Assembly (NCBI RefSeq): GCF_003858395.1
Contig: NZ_QWEV01000005.1
Span: 3,720,001 to 3,784,000 of the forward strand
DNA length: 64,000 bases
Direction of reading: 5' to 3'
DNA from: Acidipila sp. EB88
GTDB lineage: Bacteria > Acidobacteriota > Terriglobia > Terriglobales > Acidobacteriaceae
Shown here: positions 27,572-35,392 of the stretch, piece after piece
Layout: every line of letters starts with the position of its first letter
Numbering within the stretch: position 1 is the first letter of the stretch
Program-made: the position numbers and the translations under genes
The notes under the pieces: generated by a model
What the model was told of the DNA's origin: nothing
The model's input: the letters and a program-made list of their open reading frames with translations, nothing else
Database searches by the model: none

Positions 27572-30328
27572 TTAGAAGTGGAAGCCTACTTCGCCGTTGA
27601 GCGCGCGGGGTGTGACGTAGTGCGTGCCGCTGAAGGTGGAGAGGAAGTTATAGAGCGCGTACTTGTCCGAGATGTTGATGCCGGTAAGGCGAGCGCTCCA
27701 GCGGTACTTTTCGCCGCCGAAGAGATTGTCCTTGCCGACAGCGACATCGAACAGGCTGCGAGGCGCGATGCGTTGCGGGTTCTTGTCGTCGTTCTCAGTG
27801 TTGGGTGCAGGAATGGTGATGAGTTTGGACGTGAGCTGCGAGGCCAGGCACTGGTTGCCGGGGAGAGCCTGGAATGGGGTGGCGCGGATGCCATTGCAGA
27901 CAAGGCCGGCTTCGGACTCCTGATCGGCGGTGTAGCCCGAGAGGTCGATGAGCTGCTGCCCGTTGGTGGAAGCAGTGCTGCTGCAGCCAGTATTTGCGCC
28001 GGGAACATCGTTGTAACAGGGAGCGGAGCCTGCGACGAGCCCGCTGTCAAAGCGCCAATTAAAGCTGAACCAGGGCGAGTACTTGCCCGGTACCTGGTAC
28101 TGGAGGTGCGTGGTCTGGTTGTACTTCTCATCGTGATCGATGCGGAATGGCAGGTTGCCGTTTCCGTTGCCCGGCGTTGCGCCGGCGCCGGCAAGCTGCG
28201 GGTTGAAGAAGCGTGCGGCCACCGAGGACATGACGACGAACGCAGTGAAGCCGTGCAGATCGACCAGGTCGGCGCTGAGCACAAAGCCGGGGATCTTGGA
28301 GTTGTGCCAGTCGATGGGAAACGTGATCGGCGTGTTGCCAAGCACGCTGAAGTCGAATGCGTTGTGGGTGTACTTCCAGATGTAATCGCCGTTGACGACG
28401 ACGTGGCGACCTACTGCCTGCTGGAACCCTGCGTGAAACTCATTGCGCGTGCCGGGCCGCTCGACCGTGTTTGTGACCCCGGGAGCGCAGGCGAGCAGGG
28501 GATTGAGCACGGCGTCGCCGCAACCTATGCTGGAGAGCACGAGATTTTCATTGAAGGGCGACTCGAGTGTGCGTGCGTAGGAGACGCGCAGGAGCGTATT
28601 GGAGCGATTGACCCGGTAGGAGACGCCGAGACGGGGCTCGCCCTGGCGGGCCACGGTGAGGCCGTTGTAGAGGTCGCCGCGTATGCCGAGGTTCAGGAGC
28701 CAGTTGCCGGCGTGGATTTCATCCTGCACATAGAGTGCAAGTTCCTTGACATCAGTGTGGCCGAAGAAGGCAAACTCGCCGCCGTTGCGCGTGAGGTCGT
28801 ATGGAGCGAGCACCGGGTTATACGCGGTGTTTGCCTGCTGGCCGACAAGCGCGCAACTGCTGGGATCGCTGAAGCCGGGCAGCGAGTTGCCGCTTGCATC
28901 GAGGCAGGGAGCATTCAGGGTTGAGTCGACGATGCCGAGGTTGTCGTGCTCCCGAAGGAACGTCTGCTGGTACACCGCGCCGGCCTGTGCGGTGTGGATG
29001 CCCCTGGTGAATGAGAGTTCCGTGTGGACACCGGCGTTGAGGAGGGTGCGCTGCTGCGCGATGGATTCCCGCTGCAGGTTGACGGGGCCTAGGTCGGCGA
29101 GCGGGTTACCGCTGGGGTAGTAGTTGTAAGCGTCCTTACGGACGTATGGGCCGATGTTGAAGACAGCGGTGTTGTTCAGCACGTGGGTGTAGCTGGGCGC
29201 GATGTTGAACGTCTCGATCTTGGAATGCTGGTCGGCATCTCCGACGTTTCCGAAGACAGGGTTAGCCGAGGTTCCCGCGCTGACGACATCGGAGACGTTG
29301 AGGTTGTCGTAGGTGTTGGGTGTCTGAAACCAGGAGCGGCTGTAATTGAGGTTGAGGTGCAACGCATCCTTTTCAGAGAGCTGGCGATCGATGCGATCGA
29401 ACACATTCTGCTCATTGCCCTTGTCGTGGAAGACCACGAACTCTGGAGGATCAAGGAAGCGTCCCGTATTCAAACCATCGATCTCGAAGAAGTTGCCGCC
29501 CGAGGGCCCGCCCACGCCGAGATCGAAGATGCCGTTGGCGGAACCGAACGTTCCATAGGAGGCGACCAAGTCGCCGGTCGGGTGCGGCAGGCCCTGCCCG
29601 GAGCGGGTGGTCACGACGATGTCCAGGCTTGTCTTGTCGCCGAACTGGGCCGGCGGCGCGCCGGAGATGACCTGCAGGGACTGCACCGCGTTGACCGGCG
29701 TCTGGTTTGAGAACACCTTGCTTTGCTGGTCCGTGATGGGTTGACCGTCGACGTAGAACGAGTTGGAGGCATGGTCGCCGAGCCCATGAAAGAGACCGTT
29801 GGAGTCAGCGGCTACGCCGGGCGAGGCAAGGGTCACGAGCGAGCTGAGACCGGAGGACTGGCTTTCGAGAGGCAGCTTGCTGAACAGGCCGCGATCGAGA
29901 TCGGTGTGAAACGTGGTGTCTGATTCGATCAGGTCGCTGCCGGTCACGGTTACGCTTTCGGCTGACTTGCCGACTTGCAGAACATCCTTCAGCACGACGG
30001 GAACGGATGAGTTGATGGCTGCGTCTTCAGTGATGGCGCCGAAGCCGCCTGCCGAGACCACGAGGTGGTAGCTGTTAAAGGGAAGATTGCTGAACTGGTA
30101 GTTGCCCGAGCTGTCGGTGGTGGCCTGGCGGCTGTAGCCGCTGCGCGGGTTGAGCAGGGTCACCGAGGCGTTGGGGATGATGGCCCCTGTTCCATCGGTG
30201 ACAGTGCCGTAGATACTGCCGGAGCTGCCGGCTGCCTGGGCGTGGGCGCATGGCACCTGCAAGCAGAGGGCGCTCAACGAAGCGAGAGGTAGAAAGTACT
30301 GGATCCTGCGTAGATGAAACCTGGACAT
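27572..30328 (-). CDS. TonB-dependent receptor, probably metal-linked
   Basis: A 918-residue outer-membrane receptor. The start at 30328 is preceded by GGAG at eight bases and gives the leader MSRFHLRRIQYFLPLASLSA, cleaved near AHAQ. It has a carboxypeptidase-like domain (GTVTDGTGAIIPNASVTLLN), a plug (NSFYVDGQPITDQQSKVFSN) and a barrel ending ALNGEVGFHF with terminal Phe. It is clearly shorter than the Oar receptors of this window and closer to classic siderophore/metal receptors in its plug. It lies between a His/Cys-rich small membrane protein and a Fur-family regulator on the same strand. Import of a metal (zinc or copper by context) or a metal chelate is inferred; no metal-binding loop is obvious. 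Confidence 0.88.
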   Translation of the reverse strand: MSRFHLRRIQYFLPLASLSALCLQVPCAHAQAAGSSGSIYGTVTDGTGAIIPNASVTLLNPRSGYSRQATTDSSGNYQFSNLPFNSYHLVVSAGGFGAITEDAAINSSVPVVLKDVLQVGKSAESVTVTGSDLIESDTTFHTDLDRGLFSKLPLESQSSGLSSLVTLASPGVAADSNGLFHGLGDHASNSFYVDGQPITDQQSKVFSNQTPVNAVQSLQVISGAPPAQFGDKTSLDIVVTTRSGQGLPHPTGDLVASYGTFGSANGIFDLGVGGPSGGNFFEIDGLNTGRFLDPPEFVVFHDKGNEQNVFDRIDRQLSEKDALHLNLNYSRSWFQTPNTYDNLNVSDVVSAGTSANPVFGNVGDADQHSKIETFNIAPSYTHVLNNTAVFNIGPYVRKDAYNYYPSGNPLADLGPVNLQRESIAQQRTLLNAGVHTELSFTRGIHTAQAGAVYQQTFLREHDNLGIVDSTLNAPCLDASGNSLPGFSDPSSCALVGQQANTAYNPVLAPYDLTRNGGEFAFFGHTDVKELALYVQDEIHAGNWLLNLGIRGDLYNGLTVARQGEPRLGVSYRVNRSNTLLRVSYARTLESPFNENLVLSSIGCGDAVLNPLLACAPGVTNTVERPGTRNEFHAGFQQAVGRHVVVNGDYIWKYTHNAFDFSVLGNTPITFPIDWHNSKIPGFVLSADLVDLHGFTAFVVMSSVAARFFNPQLAGAGATPGNGNGNLPFRIDHDEKYNQTTHLQYQVPGKYSPWFSFNWRFDSGLVAGSAPCYNDVPGANTGCSSTASTNGQQLIDLSGYTADQESEAGLVCNGIRATPFQALPGNQCLASQLTSKLITIPAPNTENDDKNPQRIAPRSLFDVAVGKDNLFGGEKYRWSARLTGINISDKYALYNFLSTFSGTHYVTPRALNGEVGFHF

Positions 30329-30641
30329 GACGGCGTCTCCGATGAAGGTGCAGCGAGCGCGGGAGAACGATACTGCCGGCGCTTTGCCTACGCGTGATCG
30401 CGCCCGGCAGTGCTTTGTCGGCACAGGGCGGACTGCAGGAAGAGACACGTCTTCGCGCGCGTTGGGAAGTAGCGCATAGCGGCAGAGCGGTTGCCAAAGT
30501 TGGGGGTAGAGCGCTGCCTGAATGGGTCAGTGGACAGACGCGGGCGACTCAACGATGGCGACGGCTTTTGGTTGCGGCCCTTGACCTGCCGGGGTGGATC
30601 GCCGGCAAAATCCGGCAGCAGGGAAGAGCGCGCAGGCGCGT
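30329..30641 (-). other. Gap between the small membrane protein and the TonB receptor
   Basis: This 313-base stretch has no frame I can support as a gene. Open frames on both strands are Arg/Pro/Ser-rich and unlike any family. It may hold a leader of the receptor mRNA; no terminator with a T-run was seen. Confidence 0.4.
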
Positions 30642-30923
30642 TCAGCAGGAAGAGGGCGGGGGGCGAATCAACGTCGTCATCACCACAGGGCGAGATCCCG
30701 TTGCGGGTTCGCCGAGCGAGACGATGCCAAGCAGGAAGAGAACCAGCGGCGTGAGCCATGCTGGTGCAGCATCGACGGCGAGATGTGAGGAAGCGCAGAG
30801 CTGACAGTGCGAGCCCCCGACAAGATCGGCATGGCTATGCGCTACCTCTACCGTCATGAAAACGGCAAGGAGGAGGCAAAGCAGGCCGAGAATGATCTTG
30901 CCGGTAACGGTGGTGGGCTTCAT
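30642..30923 (-). CDS. Small His/Cys-rich membrane protein (DUF2946-like)
   Basis: A 93-residue protein with a hydrophobic N-terminal segment (IILGLLCLLLAVFMTVEV), then AHSHADLVGGSHCQLCASSH, a metal-binding-like pattern of His residues around an HCxxC motif, then a second hydrophobic segment (WLTPLVLFLLGIVSLG). The C-terminus ends in RPPP. Small proteins of this build (DUF2946 group) occur beside metal genes in many bacteria, and here it heads a strand with a TonB receptor, a Fur-family regulator and a CDF-like protein. It probably sits in the inner membrane with the His/Cys loop in the periplasm and may sense or deliver metal. No strong Shine-Dalgarno precedes the ATG. The family assignment is tentative. 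Confidence 0.65.
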   Translation of the reverse strand: MKPTTVTGKIILGLLCLLLAVFMTVEVAHSHADLVGGSHCQLCASSHLAVDAAPAWLTPLVLFLLGIVSLGEPATGSRPVVMTTLIRPPPSSC

Positions 30924-31352
30924 GCTGTCTGCAGTTTGGCTTTCTGTAAGTTCCAGCCCACGCTAACGCACTTGCGGATGCATTTGCAATAAGAAAGTTG
31001 GGTGATATCCCCTTCAATGTCTGGTTGTTTGAGGGCGAGCATGCGCCTCCCGCGTTGTTGAGTGGTGCTCTTGCGTTGTGGGCTGACCGGGGAAGCAGGG
31101 TGGTTAATTTTGTAACTGGCTTTTGTGTTTTCAGGGGTGAAGAGGAGATGGTGGGACAAACTGTTGCAACGACCTGTAGGCTGCGATGCCAATGAGCAGG
31201 GCGCAGGAAAGAGTCGGCTACCCGCGCAAAGGCTGCGCGTAGTTTGCGCCGGCGGAAAATCAAGATGCTTCCGCCGTTCGTAGTCTTGAGGATTGTCCTG
31301 CGGTTTTCGGCAGGGCGTTCGAGCCGATGAAGACTCGGGAGGTGTGTACTCC
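30924..31352. other. Divergent intergenic region between metal cluster and GH43 gene
   Basis: A 429-base stretch holding the candidate Fur-family operator (30972-30989) near the metal-cluster end. No convincing gene was found. A weak -35/-10 pair (TTGAAG, 17 bases, TCTTAT on the minus strand, about 31016 to 30988) could serve the small membrane protein and would overlap the operator. Confidence 0.4.
30972..30989. promoter_or_regulatory. Candidate Fur/Zur-family operator
   Basis: TTGCGGATGCATTTGCAA is an 18-bp imperfect palindrome: 14 of 18 positions are symmetric, with perfect TTGC/GCAA arms and an ATGCAT centre. It lies about 50 bases before the first gene of the metal cluster. On the minus strand it also reads as two related 10-mers in tandem (TGCAAATGCA and CGCAAGTGCG, 12-base period). 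Assignment to the local Fur-family protein is inference. Confidence 0.4.
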
Positions 31353-32318
31353 ATGATGAAACAGTTGTTCTGCCTGGTGTGCGCGTTTGCTGTTGTGCTG
31401 TCGCCTTGCCTGTATGGGCAGCGGGCGGCGAACCCCCTTTTGCCGCATGCCGATCCGTTTATTACGGCTCAGCCGGTGCAGGGAAGGTACCTGCTGCTGG
31501 CAACCACTGGCCGCAACATCACGATCTGGAGCGGTGCGACGCCGGCGCTCGCAGCCACGCACGCCTCGGTGGTGTTTCAGGCGCCGGCGGACCTCTCCGA
31601 AGTATGGTCACCGACACTGTGGCAGATGGATGGTCGCTGGTGGATCTACTTCACGGCACGTGCTGCCGGCAAGGAGCATGGTATTTATGCGCTTGTCTCT
31701 GACACCGCGGACCCGCTTGGCAGCTACACGTTCCGCGGGCAGGTGGCACTTGGCCGGCCGGCGATCGACCCATCGCTGCTGGTGCTAGGCCCGACGCGGT
31801 ACCTCATGTATGTCACGGTGGACCGGGGTGAAAACGCGATCCACATGGTGCGGCTGGGCGCGCCCATGACGCCCGAGGGTGCGGATGCACTGATCAGCGA
31901 GCCGGAGTTTGCGTGGGAGCGGGGCGAGGGAAGTACGCGCACGTACCCGGTGAACGAGGGGCCTACCGCACTGTTCCATGATGGCCGCACTTTCATCGTG
32001 TATTCGGCAAGCGACACGGCCTCGCCGCGTTACTGCCTGGGGCTGCTTACGTTTGCAGGTGGTGATCCGCTGGTGCGGAGCCACTGGGTGAAGACAGCGC
32101 ACCCGGTCTTTTCCGCCGCGCCCGAGAACGGCATTTTCGGACCGGGGCGTGGCACCTTCGCCCGCGCGCCGGATGGGGGCGACTGGCTCCTGTATGCGGC
32201 AAAGAGTACGGATGCACCCACGGCCGCAGGGCGTGCGACGCGTGCGCAACGATTTACGTGGAATGTCGATGGCACGCCCCATTTCGGAGTGCCGCAGAAG
32301 GACGGCCCGATCGAGTGA
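31353..32318 (+). CDS. GH43-family glycoside hydrolase, secreted
   Basis: A 321-residue five-bladed beta-propeller hydrolase. The start at 31353 follows GGAGGT by about nine bases and gives the signal peptide MMKQLFCLVCAFAVVLSPCL. The three family carboxylates are visible: general base Asp in LPHADPFI, pKa-modulating Asp in AIDPSLL, and acid Glu in VNEGPTAL. EVWSPTLWQMDGRWWIYFTA is the typical propeller blade. GH43 enzymes act on arabinose- or xylose-containing glycans (arabinan, arabinoxylan). With the GH127 enzyme at 49-51 kb this suggests arabinose-rich plant polymers. It is transcribed alone, away from the metal cluster. A perfect 11-bp hairpin covers its stop codon. Confidence 0.88.
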   Translation: MMKQLFCLVCAFAVVLSPCLYGQRAANPLLPHADPFITAQPVQGRYLLLATTGRNITIWSGATPALAATHASVVFQAPADLSEVWSPTLWQMDGRWWIYFTARAAGKEHGIYALVSDTADPLGSYTFRGQVALGRPAIDPSLLVLGPTRYLMYVTVDRGENAIHMVRLGAPMTPEGADALISEPEFAWERGEGSTRTYPVNEGPTALFHDGRTFIVYSASDTASPRYCLGLLTFAGGDPLVRSHWVKTAHPVFSAAPENGIFGPGRGTFARAPDGGDWLLYAAKSTDAPTAAGRATRAQRFTWNVDGTPHFGVPQKDGPIE

Positions 32319-32327
32319 TCGGGCCGT
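32302..32327 (+). terminator. Hairpin over the GH43 stop codon
   Basis: ACGGCCCGATC, a four-base loop (GAGT) and GATCGGGCCGT form a perfect 11-bp stem. The stop TGA (32316-32318) begins in the loop. There is no T-run after it, so it may be a Rho-assisted terminator or an mRNA-stabilising 3' structure. Confidence 0.5.
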
Positions 32328-33610
32328 GGCCGCCCCAGGTCCGCTTCGGCAATTGCGTGAAGAGCCACATGCCTAAGGAAGCGCACGCCGCTTTCAAACG
32401 GGGCGATAGCGCGAGCTGTGAGCAGATTGGGAAAAGGCAACGCCGGGCAGTACCAATCTTCGTGGATGGTAACAAGTGGAATCTGGACGTTTGGAGCATC
32501 GGGTTTGCTGGTTCGATGGTGGAGTAGAAGGACTACACGCTGCCTGGTGATGGATGCGGCGGGAGGCATATTCTCAAACGGCAGCCGCAGCAGGCCTAGG
32601 GCAAGCTGAAGCTCCGAAGGAGCTGGTCACAGATACGCCCGGGTCCGGAGCCGAGAACCATTGTTAGTGGGGAGAACTGTCGTACAAGAACGAGGCTGTT
32701 TTCCATCGGCTGGACGAGACGCCGGGTCTGCACGACGGTCGTCGGGGTGAGTTGTGTCGCTTGTTGGGTGTGGTTGTGCGCATTTGTTTGCTCGGTGCGC
32801 GTTGGTTGCCGGTGGCGTTGTCGCGGGTCTGCATAGACACGGCTTTCATCTTGCTGACGGGCGGCCATAGAAACACTGCGATCAACGGTTTCGGGTGCAG
32901 ATTGAACAGAATTGTCGGGGTGTATGCCAGCTCTGCGGCTGGGGTTCCTAAGGCCAAAATTTGCCTTTTGGGCCTCTTTTAGCGGGTTTGTTGCCTTGTT
33001 TCATTACATAATATTGGTTATCAGACGTAGTCTTTGTGGTTTGCTTGTCAGGAGCGGCAGGTGTGGGTGCGGGCCCACTCCCCTTTTCAGCCCGATCTGC
33101 TGCAAATTACGGTTGTTCGGCTTCAGCGGCAGTCGCTGTATGAACGCCGGCATGGTGTGTCGGATGGCGCATGGCAGATCCTGCTGAGATTGGTTCGCGC
33201 AGGTTCGTTGCATGCGTCATGCTTGTGAATGCACGCGCTTCAACCGACATGCGCTCGGTTTTCGCCTGTGCGCGCGAGTAGCTCTGCTCGTGGTGGTGTG
33301 CAAGGCGGTTCTCTCCTGCGCCTGCTGTCTTGCAGTTCCCTCCTGTTCCTCCTGTCTTGGCAGGCCGGCTGGCTTGCAATAGCGCTGTCGAGCATGGTCT
33401 GGAGAGTTAGGGTGCATCAGTCTGCATCGATGTACGCGCTGTGCGCTGAAATTTGCACTTTACAGCGAACGAGTTTGCCCTTACGGTCAAGCCACTGCCT
33501 GCCCATAGTCGGCTATGGTTGCGCATGCTGGCGCGCTGTGGTGGTTGCATGCGCGCTTCGTGGCGATGGACTGATGCCGGCAGTAATGAATGCCGTGATG
33601 GGAGCAGCGT
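32328..33610. other. 1.3-kb region without a convincing gene
   Basis: Several open frames of 60-180 codons cross this stretch on both strands, but none has a recognisable domain, signal or good ribosome-binding site. The composition shifts to GT-rich and locally AT-rich sequence (for example around 32990-33030), unlike the coding regions either side. It holds a terminator-like hairpin at 32951-32980 and a small hairpin at about 32610-32624 (AGCTCC-GAA-GGAGCT). A transcribed non-coding RNA or decayed gene is possible. Confidence 0.5.
32951..32980 (+). terminator. Rho-independent terminator-like hairpin with T-run
   Basis: AGGCCAAAA, loop TTTGCC, TTTTGGGCCT form a nine-pair stem with one bulged G, followed by CTTTT. 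This is the shape of an intrinsic terminator on the plus strand, yet no gene is recognised in the 620 bases upstream of it, back to the GH43 hairpin. Confidence 0.5.
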
Positions 33611-35296
33611 TTGCCGAGACTCGCCCAGGTGCTTGTGTTTGCGTGCTGCCTGCTGCGGTGTGCAGCGATGCAGGCACAGGTCGACCTTGTGGCATTGCAC
33701 GGCAAGGTGTGGACCGAGAACCCGGCGCAGCCCGAGGCGCAGGCGATTGCCGTGCAGGCGCACCGGATTGTGGCCGTGGGGAGTGATGCGGAGATCGCTG
33801 CGCTCGCGGGGCGCGGCACAAAGATTCTTGACCTGGCGGGCAAGCGGGTTGTGCCAGCGTTCAACGATGCGCACGTGCACTTCTTCTGGGGTGGCCAGGG
33901 GCTTGCAAGCGTGCAACTGGCGGACGCGCACAGCCGGCAGGAGTTTGTCGATCGCGTGGCGGCGTATGCGCGGACGAGGCCTGCGGGTGAGTGGATCGTG
34001 GACGGCAACTGGGACGAGCAGAAATGGTCGCCGGTTGAGCTGCCATCACACGCGTGGATCGATGCGGTGACGCCGAACAACCCGGTGTGGGTCCAGCGCT
34101 CGGACGGGCACATGATGCTGGCGAATGCGCTGGCGATGAAGCTCGCGGGTGTGACTAGGAATACGCCGGACGTGCCGGGTGGAACGATCGGGCGGGACCG
34201 GGACGGCAACCCCACGGGGATCTTCAAGGACGCCGCGAAGGACCTGGTGGAGCGTGTGATCCCGGCGCCGACCGATGCGCAGGTGGATGCTGCGCTGCTG
34301 GCAGCGCAGCGGTACGCATTGCAGAACGGCGTGTGCAGCGTGCAGGACATGGGCTTTACGGGCGCGCATGCCGCCGACCTGCAGGCGCTGGTGGTGCGTG
34401 GCTACCAGCGGTTGATTGCGCAAGGAAGATGGAAGGTGCGCGTGTCGGCGCGCTTTCCTCTCGATGAAGGGGCACGGCTGCGGGCGCTTGGCATTGCTAC
34501 CAACTTCGGCGATGACACGCTGGTGATTGGATCGCTGAAGGCGTTCGCCGACGGATCGCTGGGTTCGGCGACCGCGTGGTTCATGGAGCCGTTTGATGAC
34601 CAGCCCGGGAACGCAGGCCAGCCGACGGAGCAGCTGGCGCACCCGGAAGCATTTTTCGCGAAGCTGCAGGCTGCTGACCGCGCGGGCAATGCAATCGCCA
34701 CGCATGCGATTGGGGACCTCGCGAACAAGACCATCCTTGACCTGTATGCGCGGCTCGAGCAGGAGGACGGGCCGGCGGATCGTCGGTTGCGGATCGAGCA
34801 TGCGCAGCACCTGCGTCCGGAGGATATCCCGCGCTTTGCGCAACTGCATGTGATTGCTTCGGTGCAGCCGTACCACGCGATTGATGACGGCCGCTGGGCC
34901 GAGACGCGCATTGGACACAAGCGCGCAGCCACGACCTATGCGTTCCGTTCCCTGCTGGATGCGGGTGCGACGCTGGCGCTTGGCTCGGACTGGTTTGTGG
35001 CGCCGATGAACCCGATGGAGACGATCTATGCCGCGACGACGCGTCGGACGCTCGACGGCAAGCATCCGGAGGGCTGGTTTCCGGAGCAGCGGCTGACGGT
35101 GGAACAGGCGGTGCATGCCTACACGGTGGGCTCGGCGTATGCCGAGAGCCAGGAGGCTCGGAAAGGCAGCCTGGCGCCCGGGAAGCTGGCTGACTTTGTT
35201 GTGCTTTCGGATGACATCTTCCACCTGGACCCAGTGGCGATTGAGCATGTGCGGATTGTGAGCACTGTGATTGGAGGCGAGCTGATGACGCCGTGA
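33611..35296 (+). CDS. Exported amidohydrolase (Amidohydrolase_3, YtcJ-like)
   Basis: A 561-residue metal-dependent hydrolase. The start is TTG at 33611, six bases after GGAG, and gives a signal peptide (VLVFACCLLRCAAMQAQ). The N-terminal beta-domain (LVALHGKVWTENPAQPEAQA) leads into the barrel with metal ligands in VPAFNDAHVHF, His in ATHAIGD and RIEHAQH, and Asp in LALGSDWFV. The C-terminal strand LAPGKLADFVVLSDDIFHLD closes the domain. The length and motifs match the YtcJ group, whose members hydrolyse amides and carbamates or have unknown substrates; many in acidobacteria are exported. It lies 96 bases upstream of the S9 peptidase on the same strand, so the two may be co-transcribed. Confidence 0.9.
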   Translation: MPRLAQVLVFACCLLRCAAMQAQVDLVALHGKVWTENPAQPEAQAIAVQAHRIVAVGSDAEIAALAGRGTKILDLAGKRVVPAFNDAHVHFFWGGQGLASVQLADAHSRQEFVDRVAAYARTRPAGEWIVDGNWDEQKWSPVELPSHAWIDAVTPNNPVWVQRSDGHMMLANALAMKLAGVTRNTPDVPGGTIGRDRDGNPTGIFKDAAKDLVERVIPAPTDAQVDAALLAAQRYALQNGVCSVQDMGFTGAHAADLQALVVRGYQRLIAQGRWKVRVSARFPLDEGARLRALGIATNFGDDTLVIGSLKAFADGSLGSATAWFMEPFDDQPGNAGQPTEQLAHPEAFFAKLQAADRAGNAIATHAIGDLANKTILDLYARLEQEDGPADRRLRIEHAQHLRPEDIPRFAQLHVIASVQPYHAIDDGRWAETRIGHKRAATTYAFRSLLDAGATLALGSDWFVAPMNPMETIYAATTRRTLDGKHPEGWFPEQRLTVEQAVHAYTVGSAYAESQEARKGSLAPGKLADFVVLSDDIFHLDPVAIEHVRIVSTVIGGELMTP

Positions 35297-35392
35297 CCGC
35301 GGGTGCTTTGCTGCTGCGTTCTTTCGTTGCGGCCTGGGCTGGCCGCCGAACTGGTCTGCTGATCTTCGAAAAAAGAACAAAGGGAGTGACAC

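Noticed and set aside
32030..32569. Minus-strand frame of about 180 codons overlapping the GH43 3' end
   Set aside because: Part of it is antisense to GH43. The remainder has no recognisable domain or ribosome-binding site.
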